Below, in pieces: positions 1-7,525 of a stretch of DNA of 13,264 nucleotides. Location: positions 1 through 13,264 of the forward strand of contig JAGLYJ010000031.1 of assembly GCA_023132365.1 (NCBI GenBank), given 5' to 3'. How positions within the stretch are numbered: the stretch's first letter is position 1; every line of letters begins with the position of its first letter. The notes beneath the pieces are model-generated. The model did no database searches. It saw nothing but the letters and a program-made list of their open reading frames with translations, and had not been told where the DNA came from. Position numbers and translations under genes: made by a program. Source of the stretch: Mycoplasmatota bacterium (GTDB lineage: Bacteria; Bacillota_I; Bacilli_A; Izemoplasmatales; Hujiaoplasmataceae).

Positions 1-99
1 CATTATAACATATGTCTTTGTGCAAAAAAAAGTAAGAAATAATTGATATTATATACTGTTTTATACTTTATATTATATAATATATAGAGGAGAATACTT

Positions 100-1341
100 A
101 TGGAAAATGCAATTCTGGTCGGATTAAATTTGAATAATGATGAAAATATCGATGAATCAATGCTAGAATTAAGCAATTTAGCTACAGCTTGCGAGGTTTC
201 TGTTCTACATACTATTATTCAAAAAAGAGATAAACCTACGCCAAATTTATATATAGGCAAAGGAAAAGTAGACGAAGTTTTAGAAGCCATTACAACTATG
301 GAAGCTGATTTGGTTATTTTTAACGATGAACTAAGTCCAAGTCACATTAGAAACTTGGAATCTATATTGAAAGTGAAGGTTATTGATAGAACCGTCTTAA
401 TTTTAGATATTTTTGCTAGAAGAGCGAAGACTAAAGAAGCAATGCTACAAGTAGAATTAGCACAAGCAAAATATTTTATGCCTAGAATCGTTGGTTTACA
501 TAAATATTTTTCAAGACAAAAATCAGGAACAGGATCAAAAGGCCCCGGAGAACAACAACTTGAGTTAGACAGAAGAATTCTAAAAAATAGGATTGCTAAA
601 TTAAAAAGAGCATTAAGGGAATTAGTGCAAATCAGAAGAACCCAAAGAGAAAAACGTAAAAAGAACGATGTATTTACTGTATCTTTAACCGGATATACTA
701 ACTCTGGAAAATCCACCTTAATGAATTCAATCATAGATTTCTCTACAACTCATTTAGAACAATATGTTTTTGAAAAAAACCTTTTATTCGCTACATTGGA
801 AACAAAAACTCGAAATATAAACTTAGAAAACAATCATAATTTTCTTTTAACAGATACTGTTGGATTCATTGATAGGTTACCACATCATTTAATCGAAGCC
901 TTTAAATCAACCCTTGAGGAAATATCTGAAGCATCATTAATTCTTCATGTTATCGATGCTTCTAACCCAAATTACGAAGGGCAAATTAGCGTTGTAGAAA
1001 AAGTGTTAGAAGATCTTGGCGTAAGTGATATTCCTATCATCTATGTGTTCAACAAGATTGATTTAGTAGTTGAAGAGAAAGTATTTATCAAAGAAAATTC
1101 AATTTGTATTTCTGCTTTAAATGGAGATAATATCGAACAACTTCTTGATATGATAGATGCTTTGTTATTTAAATCTATTATTAAAACTAAAATGTTATTT
1201 CCATATAACAAAGGTAATATCTACTCTGAACTTAAGGAAAATTCAAATGTGATATCCACCCTATATAAAGATGACGGTATCGAAGTTGAAATTGAGCTAA
1301 AGAAAAGTTTGTATAACAAATATAAGATTTATGTCATATAA
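100..1341 (+). CDS. hflX: Ribosome-associated GTPase HflX
   Basis: HflX is a cytoplasmic GTPase that binds the 50S subunit and, in studied bacteria, splits or rescues stalled 70S ribosomes after stress. The 413-residue protein has the HflX-specific N-terminal domain (about 1-140), the glycine-rich linker SGTGSKGPGE (142-151), a basic helical region (about 155-190) and a G domain. G-domain motifs are G1 GYTNSGKS (198-205), G2 Thr in ATLET (about 231-235), G3 DTVGF (252-256), G4 NKID (318-321) and G5 SAL (338-340). A short C-terminal domain follows. All GTPase motifs are intact and the length is normal. The ATG start is supported by AGAGGAGA at 86-93, seven bases upstream. It appears monocistronic: its TAA stop is the first base triplet of a shared terminator with dusB. 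Upstream bases 1-99 are very AT-rich and I could not choose a convincing promoter. Confidence 0.96.
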   Translation: MENAILVGLNLNNDENIDESMLELSNLATACEVSVLHTIIQKRDKPTPNLYIGKGKVDEVLEAITTMEADLVIFNDELSPSHIRNLESILKVKVIDRTVLILDIFARRAKTKEAMLQVELAQAKYFMPRIVGLHKYFSRQKSGTGSKGPGEQQLELDRRILKNRIAKLKRALRELVQIRRTQREKRKKNDVFTVSLTGYTNSGKSTLMNSIIDFSTTHLEQYVFEKNLLFATLETKTRNINLENNHNFLLTDTVGFIDRLPHHLIEAFKSTLEEISEASLILHVIDASNPNYEGQISVVEKVLEDLGVSDIPIIYVFNKIDLVVEEKVFIKENSICISALNGDNIEQLLDMIDALLFKSIIKTKMLFPYNKGNIYSELKENSNVISTLYKDDGIEVEIELKKSLYNKYKIYVI

Positions 1342-1369
1342 AAAGCAGGAAATTATCCTGCTTTTTTTA
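1341..1369. terminator. Bidirectional terminator between hflX and dusB
   Basis: The stem is AGCAGGA (1344-1350) pairing with TCCTGCT (1356-1362), with a five-base loop. It is flanked by an A-run on the left and seven T on the right, so it can terminate transcription from both sides. The arms extend to about 10 bp if the A/T flanks pair. The hflX TAA (1339-1341) and the dusB TAA (1369-1367 on the minus strand) both lie in the A/T arms. Confidence 0.9.
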
Positions 1370-2338
1370 TAATGTTTTAAAATACTCTTCAATAATATCT
1401 TTTATTTCTTGAACAGAATTAGCTGAAACTATTCTTTGTTTAATTTGAGATGCATTCTTAAGCCCTTTAATATACCAAGCTCCATGGCTCCTCATTTCTA
1501 AAACAGCTATATGTTCGCCTTTTAACTGAATTAATTTATCTAAATGCTTTAGAATATATTCTTTTCTTAATGCTAAACTAACTTCTTCCTCAAAATTATT
1601 AGTTTCAATAAAATCAACAATCTGTTTTATTAAAAATGGATTTCCCAAAATACCTCTTCCAACCATTACTGCGTCACAGCCTGTGTAATCTAACATATAC
1701 TCTGCATCTCTTGGAGTTCTTATGTCCCCATTTCCAATCACTGGAATATTTACAGCGGCTTTTACTGCTTTTATAATGTCTAAATCTGCTTTTCCTGTAT
1801 ACATATCGCTTCTAGTTCTACCATGAACTGTAATGGCACTAGCGCCCGCATTTTCCATTAAGACTGCAAATTCAACAGCGTTAATAGATTTGTGATTCCA
1901 CCCGCTTCTTATTTTTACTGTTACTGGTTTTTTTACATTCTTAACGATATTCATAACAATGTTATATGCTAATTCAGGTTCTGTCATTAACTTACTACCA
2001 GCACCTGATTTAATGACTTTATTAACAGGACACCCCATATTTATATCGATAATATCACATTTTGAATTCTTATCAATGTAAATTGCTGCTTTTACCATTG
2101 TTTCAACTTCGCTACCAAATAATTGCAAGGAAATTGGTCTTTCTGAGTCCAGTATTTCTGTCATATCTTGTGTTTTATTATTTTCATAAAGTAATCCTTT
2201 ATCAGAAATCATTTCTGTGCATATTAAACCAGCACCAAATTCCTTTAAAATACTTCTATATGCAATATTTGTTACCCCAGCCATTGGCGCAACAACTACT
2301 TGATTACCAATTATTACATCTCTAATTTTCCATTTCAT
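1367..2338 (-). CDS. dusB: tRNA-dihydrouridine synthase (DusB type)
   Basis: This FMN enzyme uses NADPH to reduce uridines in the D-loop of tRNA to dihydrouridine. The 323-residue protein is a TIM barrel of normal length. Visible motifs are VVVAPMAGVTN (14-24), which begins the FMN site, the NMGCPVNKV motif (100-108) with the catalytic Cys103, VKIRSGW (141-147), HGRTR (172-176), GNGDI (202-206) and the phosphate-binding GRGILGNPF (227-235). The N-terminus aligns with Bacillus DusB proteins, so the ATG at 2338 is likely, although its ribosome site (GAGAG, rather far upstream) is weak. The gene is alone on its strand and diverges from hslO. In Bacillus subtilis, hslO and a dus gene also lie near one another, so this neighbourhood is familiar. 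The exact Dus subgroup (DusB versus another Firmicute Dus) is inferred from the motifs and is less certain than the family. Confidence 0.94.
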   Translation of the reverse strand: MKWKIRDVIIGNQVVVAPMAGVTNIAYRSILKEFGAGLICTEMISDKGLLYENNKTQDMTEILDSERPISLQLFGSEVETMVKAAIYIDKNSKCDIIDINMGCPVNKVIKSGAGSKLMTEPELAYNIVMNIVKNVKKPVTVKIRSGWNHKSINAVEFAVLMENAGASAITVHGRTRSDMYTGKADLDIIKAVKAAVNIPVIGNGDIRTPRDAEYMLDYTGCDAVMVGRGILGNPFLIKQIVDFIETNNFEEEVSLALRKEYILKHLDKLIQLKGEHIAVLEMRSHGAWYIKGLKNASQIKQRIVSANSVQEIKDIIEEYFKTL

Positions 2339-2367
2339 ATTTGACTCGCTCTCTTATAAACATTAAT

Positions 2368-2396
2368 ATTATATAATAAGTTAAAACTAAAAACAA
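2368..2396 (-). promoter_or_regulatory. Probable promoter of dusB
   Basis: On the minus strand there is TTGTTT (2396-2391), then 17 bases, then a perfect TATAAT (2373-2368). The start codon of dusB lies 30 bases beyond the -10 box. The region is AT-rich, so other -10-like sites exist nearby, but this is the only one with correct spacing to a TTG-type -35. Confidence 0.55.
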
Positions 2397-2420
2397 AACA
2401 ATAGCATAAATTATGATATA

Positions 2421-2429
2421 TGATATAAT
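2421..2429 (+). promoter_or_regulatory. Probable extended -10 promoter of hslO
   Basis: TGA followed directly by TATAAT (2424-2429) forms an extended -10 (TGN-TATAAT). The -35 position (2401-2406, ATAGCA) is poor, which fits an extended -10 promoter. A start site about seven bases on would give a leader of only about 15 bases with the ribosome site at its 5' end. Confidence 0.55.
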
Positions 2430-2450
2430 ACCAGGCGGGAAGTGATATCT

Positions 2451-3317
2451 ATGAAAGATTATTTAGTTAAAGCTTATGCTTTTAATGGAACAGTTAGAGT
2501 TTATGCCGCTTCAACTACTAATTTAGTTGAAGAAGCTAGATTATTACATGGTACTTGGCCAGCTGCTAGTGCTGCTTTTGGCAGGGTATTGACTGCTTCT
2601 TTGATAATGGGCGCTATGTATAAGGAAGATCAAACATTGACAGTTAGAATCGATGGTGGTGGTCCTGTAGGAGAAATAGCCACTTCAGTTAATGCTCACG
2701 GTCAAGTTAAAGGAACTATTGAAAATCCTGAAGTCCATTTTTCTAAAAAAGATAAACTAGCTGTTGGAATAGCTGTAGGTAATAATGGATTCCTTCATGT
2801 AACAAAAGATTTAAAAATAAGAGATGTTTTTACATCCAGCGCCAAATTACAAACAGGTGAAATCGGTGATGATTTTACATATTATTTCGCTGTTAGCGAA
2901 CAGATTCCTTCTTCGGTAGGATTAGGTGTCTTAGTTAATGAAAATAACGAAGTGTTTGCAAGCGGTGGCTTTATTCTGCAATTAATGCCTGGTGCTTCCG
3001 ATGAAACAATCAATCAAATCGAAAAAAACATCAAAGAGATGCCCCCAATATCTGAATTAATCAAAAAAAATAATAAACCAGAAGATATTATCGGGTTAAT
3101 AACCAAAGGAAATCATAGTTTCATTGATGAAATGCCATTAATGTATCACTGCGATTGTTCAAGAGAAAGATTTAAAAACGCAATTGTATCCCTTGGAAAA
3201 AAAGAAATTGAAAATTTTGTAGAAGAGCAACAACCAATAGAAATAACTTGTCAATTTTGTAAAAAACAATATAAATTTTCAAATGATGAATTAAAAGAAA
3301 TATCAAAAAAACTTTAA
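2451..3317 (+). CDS. hslO: Redox-regulated chaperone Hsp33
   Basis: Hsp33 is a cytoplasmic holdase chaperone that is inactive when reduced and zinc-bound, and is switched on by oxidation and unfolding. From the ATG at 2451 it has 288 residues. The N-terminal domain opens with MKDYLVKA, matching Firmicute Hsp33, and contains RLLHGTWPAASAA (30-42). The C-terminal redox switch has Cys234, Cys236, Cys267 and Cys270 in the pattern CxC-x30-CxxC, all present. An in-frame GTG at 2442 would add three residues, but it sits within or just after the ribosome site AGGCGGGA (2433-2440). The ATG at 2451, ten bases after that site, is the better start and agrees with the family. The gene stands alone, with its own promoter and a terminator shared with glnA. 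Function and start are both well supported. Confidence 0.95.
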   Translation: MKDYLVKAYAFNGTVRVYAASTTNLVEEARLLHGTWPAASAAFGRVLTASLIMGAMYKEDQTLTVRIDGGGPVGEIATSVNAHGQVKGTIENPEVHFSKKDKLAVGIAVGNNGFLHVTKDLKIRDVFTSSAKLQTGEIGDDFTYYFAVSEQIPSSVGLGVLVNENNEVFASGGFILQLMPGASDETINQIEKNIKEMPPISELIKKNNKPEDIIGLITKGNHSFIDEMPLMYHCDCSRERFKNAIVSLGKKEIENFVEEQQPIEITCQFCKKQYKFSNDELKEISKKL

Positions 3318-3355
3318 AAAATAACCCCAGAAATTAATCTGGGGTTTTATTTTAC
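3316..3355. terminator. Bidirectional terminator between hslO and glnA
   Basis: The stem is AACCCCAGA (3323-3331) with TCTGGGGTT (3338-3346) and a six-base loop. It has TTTTATTTT on its right for hslO and an A-run (3316-3321) on its left, which is a T-run for leftward glnA transcripts. Confidence 0.88.
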
Positions 3356-4692
3356 ATTATTTTTATGTATCTATTTACTTCCCATTCAGTAACACATTTT
3401 CTAAATTCATCCCACTCTTTTGTTTTTAGTTCAATGAATTTATCAAAAATATGCACTCCCAACGTTTCTTTCATAAGTTCGTCTTTTTTAAATAAATCGA
3501 TAGCTTCTTTTAAATTATCTGGTAGATTTTTCACTCCCAAACTCTCTCTTTCGTCTGAATTTAATTCAAATAAATTAGCATCAACTGATTCAATTAATGG
3601 CAAATCTTTTTCAATTCCATTTAAGCCTGAAGCTAAAATAACAGCAATAGCTAAATATGGATTAGCAGCTACATCAACGCTTCTTATTTCTGTTCTTGTT
3701 GTTTTTCCCCTCGTTGCAGGGATTCTAATCATTACAGATCTATTATGTTGTGACCAAGAAACATAACAAGGAGCTTCATATCCCGGTACTAATCTCTTAA
3801 ATGAATTCACAGTTGGATTAGTAATTGCACAGAATGATCTTGAATGAGTTAATATTCCTGTTAACCATTTTCTACAAACTTTACTCAACCCAATTGGATC
3901 ATTTGGATCATCAAATGCATTATTACCTTCCATATCGGATAAAGAACAATTCGTATGCATCCCAGAACCATTAATATCCTCTAAAGGTTTAGGCATGAAT
4001 GTTGCGTGTAGTCCATGTCTTCGTGCAATATTTTTAACAACAAGTTTAAATGTCTGAACTTTATCACAAGCTTCAATAATGTTTGAGAATTTAAAATTGA
4101 TTTCATTTTGACCTGGTGCAACTTCATGATGACTTGCTTCAATTGTAAAACCAACTCTTTCTAACTCTAAAACAATGTCTCTTCTACAGTCGCCCGCGCC
4201 GTCAATTGGAGATAAATCAAAATATCCGCCATTGTCCGCAACCTTCATTATTGGTTCACCATTATCATCTAATTTAAACAGAAAAAATTCTGGTTCAAAT
4301 CCAATATTTAATGTAGAAAAACCTAATTCTTTCATCTTTTTAGACACTCTTTTGAGGTTAGATCTTGGATCAACTTGGGATGGCGTTCCATCTGGATTGT
4401 AGATATCACAAATAACCCTAGCTACTTTTCCATAACTGGTTTCTTCCCAATTAAGGATAAGCCAAGTATTTAAATCTGGTTTTAAAAACATATCGGCTTC
4501 CATGATTCTTACAAATCCTTCAATTGATGAACCATCAAACATAATTTTGCCATCTAATGCGACTTCTAATTGACCAACTGGAATTTCAACACTTTTAATA
4601 GTTCCTTGAATATCAGTAAACATTAATCTTATGTATCTAACATTCTCTTCTTTAGCGTTTTTTAAAATATCGCTTTTTGTATACTTTCTCAT
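3352..4692 (-). CDS. glnA: Glutamine synthetase, type I (alpha class)
   Basis: GlnA makes glutamine from glutamate, ammonia and ATP and is the main entry of ammonia nitrogen; the enzyme works as a dodecamer. From the chosen start it has 446 residues, close to the 444 of Bacillus subtilis GlnA, and resembles it throughout. Visible motifs include MFDGSSIEGF (51-60), EPEFFLFK (133-140), NGSGMHTN (241-248), NPTVNSFKRLVPGYEAP (292-308) with flap Glu306, and RIPATRG (323-329). Arg62, linked in Bacillus to glutamine feedback inhibition, is conserved. An in-frame ATG at 4713 would add seven residues (MIIWKMI). The ATG at 4692 has GGAAA seven bases upstream and agrees with the family (MRKYTKSDI, compare MAKYTREDI), but a GAGGT ten bases before 4713 means the longer form is not excluded. 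No glnR lies upstream; instead an ANTAR-domain gene does, separated by a terminator and a promoter. Confidence 0.96.
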   Translation of the reverse strand: MRKYTKSDILKNAKEENVRYIRLMFTDIQGTIKSVEIPVGQLEVALDGKIMFDGSSIEGFVRIMEADMFLKPDLNTWLILNWEETSYGKVARVICDIYNPDGTPSQVDPRSNLKRVSKKMKELGFSTLNIGFEPEFFLFKLDDNGEPIMKVADNGGYFDLSPIDGAGDCRRDIVLELERVGFTIEASHHEVAPGQNEINFKFSNIIEACDKVQTFKLVVKNIARRHGLHATFMPKPLEDINGSGMHTNCSLSDMEGNNAFDDPNDPIGLSKVCRKWLTGILTHSRSFCAITNPTVNSFKRLVPGYEAPCYVSWSQHNRSVMIRIPATRGKTTRTEIRSVDVAANPYLAIAVILASGLNGIEKDLPLIESVDANLFELNSDERESLGVKNLPDNLKEAIDLFKKDELMKETLGVHIFDKFIELKTKEWDEFRKCVTEWEVNRYIKIM

Positions 4693-4764
4693 TATCATTT
4701 TCCATATAATCATCTAAATCAGTACCTCGAGCACCTTTAAATAATCATAACCTTTCATTTTTTT

Positions 4765-4778
4765 AAGCCCCATTGCTT
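4765..4778 (-). promoter_or_regulatory. Small glnA leader hairpin with ANTAR-type loop
   Basis: The minus-strand sequence AAGCAATGGGGCTT folds as a four-base stem AAGC/GCTT with the hexaloop AATGGG. Known ANTAR target RNAs carry two hairpins with six-base loops having A at position 1 and G at position 4, and this loop fits. I found no convincing second hairpin: a three-pair stem around AAAGGT just downstream is weak. No terminator follows within the leader. A regulatory role is therefore inference, and a short stem like this can arise by chance. Confidence 0.3.
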
Positions 4779-4785
4779 GTATAAG

Positions 4786-4814
4786 ATTATAGTCCTTTAG
4801 AAATAAAAAAGCAA
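4786..4814 (-). promoter_or_regulatory. Probable glnA promoter overlapping a terminator
   Basis: On the minus strand TTGCTT (4814-4809) is followed by exactly 17 bases and then a perfect TATAAT (4791-4786). The -35 box lies in the 3' arm and T-run of the terminator that ends the upstream operon. Transcription would start near 4779, giving a glnA leader of about 87 bases. Confidence 0.6.
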
Positions 4815-4833
4815 TAGGTCAATCGCTATTGCT
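4803..4833 (-). terminator. Terminator after the ANTAR regulator gene
   Basis: On the minus strand the stem AGCAATAG pairs with CTATTGCT across an eight-base loop and is followed by TTTTTT. The 5' arm is the last coding part of the ANTAR gene and its TGA stop (4821-4819) lies in the loop. This should separate the long leftward operon from glnA unless readthrough is regulated. Confidence 0.85.
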
Positions 4834-5373
4834 AACGAGTAATCTATTGCAAGTTTCAATCTTATCTAAGTTATTATCCATTGCATATTTTAAAATATAC
4901 TTGTGTGCCTCATCTTCAGATAGGCCTTTTTTTATTAATTTTTTCTTGCACGCACTCATTAATTTAATTTCTTCTAAAGATTTATTAAGCTTGAAATTTT
5001 CATCGCTTAATTCTTTAATTTGAGCACTATATTTATTAAATAAACTAATTGTAATTGGTAATGCAACGTCCATTTTGTTTTCGTCAATAGAAATTAAATT
5101 TATATGATCTTTAAACTTTCTAAACGGATGAGAACTAACGTTTGTAGTTAAATAAATTATTGAAGTTACCTTTTGTAATACAGCATTTTCTATGAAACCA
5201 AATAAATTTGGCAGTTTATAAGATGAATGAATAATAACAATGTCGTATCGACTTAAGTCATCTCTTTTTACTGGGTTTTCTGTCACGGTATAAGCGAAAT
5301 TTGTATCTACTAAAATACGTTGAATTCTAATTTTTAATAAACCATCATTAACACATACTAGGATGTTTGTCAT
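4819..5373 (-). CDS. ANTAR-domain regulator with degenerate receiver
   Basis: This 184-residue protein has three visible parts. Residues 1-110 look like a response-regulator receiver fold (ILVCVNDGLLKIRIQRIL at the start, YDIVIIHSSYKLP at 43-55). However, the phosphoacceptor position after the third strand is His49 rather than Asp, and no clear KP motif is seen. Residues about 114-138 are a likely coiled coil. Residues about 135-180 (KLMSACKKKLIKKGLSEDE onward to CNRLL) fit the ANTAR domain, with KKGLSEDEAHKYI and the following Ala164. ANTAR proteins bind paired RNA hairpins and prevent transcription termination, often at nitrogen genes. The start is 4 bases after the glyA stop and has no visible ribosome site, so translation is probably coupled to glyA. 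glnA lies next downstream, suggesting that it or another nitrogen gene is the target. The family assignment is fairly firm; the target is inferred. Confidence 0.75.
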   Translation of the reverse strand: MTNILVCVNDGLLKIRIQRILVDTNFAYTVTENPVKRDDLSRYDIVIIHSSYKLPNLFGFIENAVLQKVTSIIYLTTNVSSHPFRKFKDHINLISIDENKMDVALPITISLFNKYSAQIKELSDENFKLNKSLEEIKLMSACKKKLIKKGLSEDEAHKYILKYAMDNNLDKIETCNRLLVSNSD

Positions 5374-5377
5374 TTAA

Positions 5378-6616
5378 TTAATATGTTAATGGATATTTAT
5401 CAGTTAATACTTTAACTCTGTTCTTAACTTCAGTGAATATAAGTTCGTTTTCAGGGTTGCTAAGAATCATATCAACTAATAAAGCTACCTCTTCAAAATC
5501 TTCTTCTTTGAATCCTCTAGTTGTCATTGCTGGTGTTCCTAATCTAATACCGCTTGTAACAAATGGTTTTTTAGTGTCATATGGAATTGTATTTTTATTG
5601 CATGTAATATTCGCTTTATCTAGTAGTTTTTCAGCTTTTTTACCAGTAATCTTAGCTTTTGATAAAACATCTAATAATAATAAGTGATTATCAGTTCCGC
5701 CAGAAACAACATGATACCCTAAGTCGAGGAATTTATCAGAAAATACTTTTGCATTTTTAACTACTTGTTGCTGATATTTAACAAACTCGTCGGTTAAAGC
5801 TTCATTAAACGCAGCTGCCTTAGCAGCGATGATGTGCATTAATGGTCCACCTTGTATTCCAGGAAAAATAACTCGGTTTACTTTTTTAGCTATTTCTTCA
5901 TTATTTGTTAAAATAATGCCCCCCCTTGGGCCTCTTAAGGTCTTATGAGTAGTTGAAGTAATAATATCAGCGTACTCACAAGGGTTTGGATGAAGTTTTG
6001 CTGCCACTAACCCAGCAATATGAGCCATATCCACCATAAATAATGCCCCAACCTTATCACAAATCTCTTTGAATCTTTTAAAATCAATAATTCTAGGATA
6101 TGCACTTGCTCCCGCCACTATTAATTTAGGTTTAATTTCTAGAGCTTGCTTTTCTAATTCATCATAATCTATCAATTCTGTTTCTTTATTTACAAAGTAA
6201 GGATAAAAATTATAATCTATTCCACTAAAACTTAATGGGTGTCCGTGAGTTAAATGACCACCTTGGTCTAACGCCATCCCCATAACTTTATCTCCCGCTT
6301 CAATTATCGCTCTATATGCTCCCATATTAGCCGTTGATCCCGAATGTGGTTGAACATTTGCATATTCTACGTTAAATAACTTCTTAATCCTATCAATCGC
6401 TAAATTTTCAGCTTCATCAACAAATTGACAGCCACCATAATATCTCTTCCCTGGATATCCCTCAGCGTATTTGTTTGTAAGTACACTTCCATCTGCTTCT
6501 AAAACTGCTTTTGAAACAAAATTTTCTGAAGCAATTAATTCAATATGTGATTGTTGTCTTTTTAATTCTTTTTGTATGACTTGAAAAAGGTCATTATCAG
6601 TATTCTTTAGTATCAT
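5378..6616 (-). CDS. glyA: Serine hydroxymethyltransferase
   Basis: GlyA is a PLP enzyme that converts serine and tetrahydrofolate into glycine and 5,10-methylene-tetrahydrofolate, the main source of one-carbon units. The 412-residue length is normal. Visible motifs are ELIASENF (26-33), NKYAEGYPGKRYYGG (48-62), HSGSTAN (91-97), VDMAHIAGLVAA (195-206) and the PLP-lysine motif STTHKTLRGPRGG with Lys225. FPGIQGGP (251-258) and GIRLGTPAMTTRG near the end also match the family. The ATG at 6616 has AAGGAG six bases upstream. The gene lies in the leftward operon, 30 bases after rsmA, and its stop is almost joined to the start of the ANTAR gene. No riboswitch is visible in the short spacer. Confidence 0.97.
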   Translation of the reverse strand: MILKNTDNDLFQVIQKELKRQQSHIELIASENFVSKAVLEADGSVLTNKYAEGYPGKRYYGGCQFVDEAENLAIDRIKKLFNVEYANVQPHSGSTANMGAYRAIIEAGDKVMGMALDQGGHLTHGHPLSFSGIDYNFYPYFVNKETELIDYDELEKQALEIKPKLIVAGASAYPRIIDFKRFKEICDKVGALFMVDMAHIAGLVAAKLHPNPCEYADIITSTTHKTLRGPRGGIILTNNEEIAKKVNRVIFPGIQGGPLMHIIAAKAAAFNEALTDEFVKYQQQVVKNAKVFSDKFLDLGYHVVSGGTDNHLLLLDVLSKAKITGKKAEKLLDKANITCNKNTIPYDTKKPFVTSGIRLGTPAMTTRGFKEEDFEEVALLVDMILSNPENELIFTEVKNRVKVLTDKYPLTY

Positions 6617-6638
6617 TTCTTTCTCCTTTATATTTAAT

Positions 6639-6653
6639 CGAGTAATTTACTCG
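6639..6653. repeat. Inverted repeat at the rsmA stop codon
   Basis: CGAGTAATTTACTCG is a perfect 15-base inverted repeat (seven-base arms around one central base). As RNA on the minus strand it can form a six-pair stem with a three-base loop spanning the rsmA TAA. No T-run follows, so it is not a standard terminator. It could affect mRNA processing or be chance. Confidence 0.4.
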
Positions 6654-7525
6654 TTTGTCATCTCTAGAAATCTAGCATATAATTTTTGAAAATCAGATAA
6701 GTTGAGTGACTCAGCTCTAATCATTGAGTGAATTTGAATTTCTTCAAGCATGTCTATAAAATTAGCTTTTGAAAATTGGCCGTAAGAAGAATATAAATTA
6801 TTAACTAATGTTTTTCTTCTCTGTGAAAAACAAGCGTGAACAAACTTGTAAAATTTAATATGTTCATTATTAGTTATGTCCTTTTTAATATCCAATTTTA
6901 TTACTGCTGAATCCACATTAGGCTTAGGGTGAAATACAGTTTTAGGTACTTTGAATAAATATTTTGCATCAGTTTGATGTTGTACTATTACACTCAAAGC
7001 ATTGTAGTCTTTTGTATTTGGTTTAGAAGTTAGTCTTTTTGCCACTTCAAACTGCATCATCAAAGTCATAGAGTCAATATCGTTTATTTCCTCTAAAAAC
7101 CTCATAATAATTGGAGTAGTGATATGGTATGGCAAATTACTAATTACAATAATTCGATCAACGTCAAATAAATACTCCTTTATTTCACTATTAATATCGG
7201 TTTTTAGAATATCATCATTAATTAATTTGAAATTTTTGTAAGAACCAAAAAAATCATTTAAATATGGAATTAAATCTTGATCAACTTCATAAACTAACAA
7301 CTTTTTAGCTATATTCAAAAGTTTTTTTGTTAAAGCTCCAAGCCCTGGCCCAATCTCAATTACAGCCGTATTTTGATCTACGCCTGATTTTTCAATTATA
7401 TTATTAATTATGTTTTCATCTAATAAAAAATTTTGACTATACTTTTTCTTAATCACGAAACTTGCTTGATTCACAATCGATTTTCTATCTGGCTTATTAT
7501 TATTGTTATTCAAAAATGTCGTCAA
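6647..7525 (-). CDS. rsmA: 16S rRNA dimethyladenosine transferase RsmA/KsgA
   Basis: RsmA uses S-adenosylmethionine to dimethylate two adjacent adenines in the 3' terminal helix of 16S rRNA (A1518/A1519 in E. coli numbering) late in small-subunit assembly. Motifs are KKKYSQNFL (26-34), SAM motif I EIGPGLGALT (57-66), the acidic EVDQDLIPYL (80-89), DILK (105-108) and the catalytic NLPYHITTP (130-138). FHPKPNVDSAVIKL and SQRRKTLVNNL mark the C-terminal part. The start is unclear: the frame opens after a TAG at 7534, and the only candidate starts are TTG at 7525 or TTG at 7513. AGAGAGGA abuts the first TTG and lies 12 bases before the second, so neither is ideal; the second would give 288 residues. 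The gene overlaps the end of rnmV by 20 bases if the first is used, which implies translational coupling. A short run of five Asn follows the start. Confidence 0.95.
   Translation of the reverse strand: MTTFLNNNNNKPDRKSIVNQASFVIKKKYSQNFLLDENIINNIIEKSGVDQNTAVIEIGPGLGALTKKLLNIAKKLLVYEVDQDLIPYLNDFFGSYKNFKLINDDILKTDINSEIKEYLFDVDRIIVISNLPYHITTPIIMRFLEEINDIDSMTLMMQFEVAKRLTSKPNTKDYNALSVIVQHQTDAKYLFKVPKTVFHPKPNVDSAVIKLDIKKDITNNEHIKFYKFVHACFSQRRKTLVNNLYSSYGQFSKANFIDMLEEIQIHSMIRAESLNLSDFQKLYARFLEMTNE

Noticed and set aside
40..90. Promoter for hflX (TTGATA at 43-48, several TATA-like boxes up to 81)
   Set aside because: No pair has good spacing: TATACT at 62 is too close, TATTAT at 71 too far. The stretch is so AT-rich that matches mean little.
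342..734. Open frame of 130 codons on the minus strand inside hflX
   Set aside because: It lies wholly antisense to the strongly conserved HflX coding region and resembles no protein I recognise; a shadow frame.
4693..4780. Glutamine riboswitch or T-box in the glnA leader
   Set aside because: The leader is too short and lacks the conserved T-box or glutamine riboswitch elements; only a small hairpin is visible.
4714..4818. TGA read as Trp, extending the ANTAR protein through the terminator towards glnA
   Set aside because: The extension runs through a hairpin and T-run and ends at a TAG without conserved features; TGG is used for Trp and TGA also ends the lipid kinase gene.
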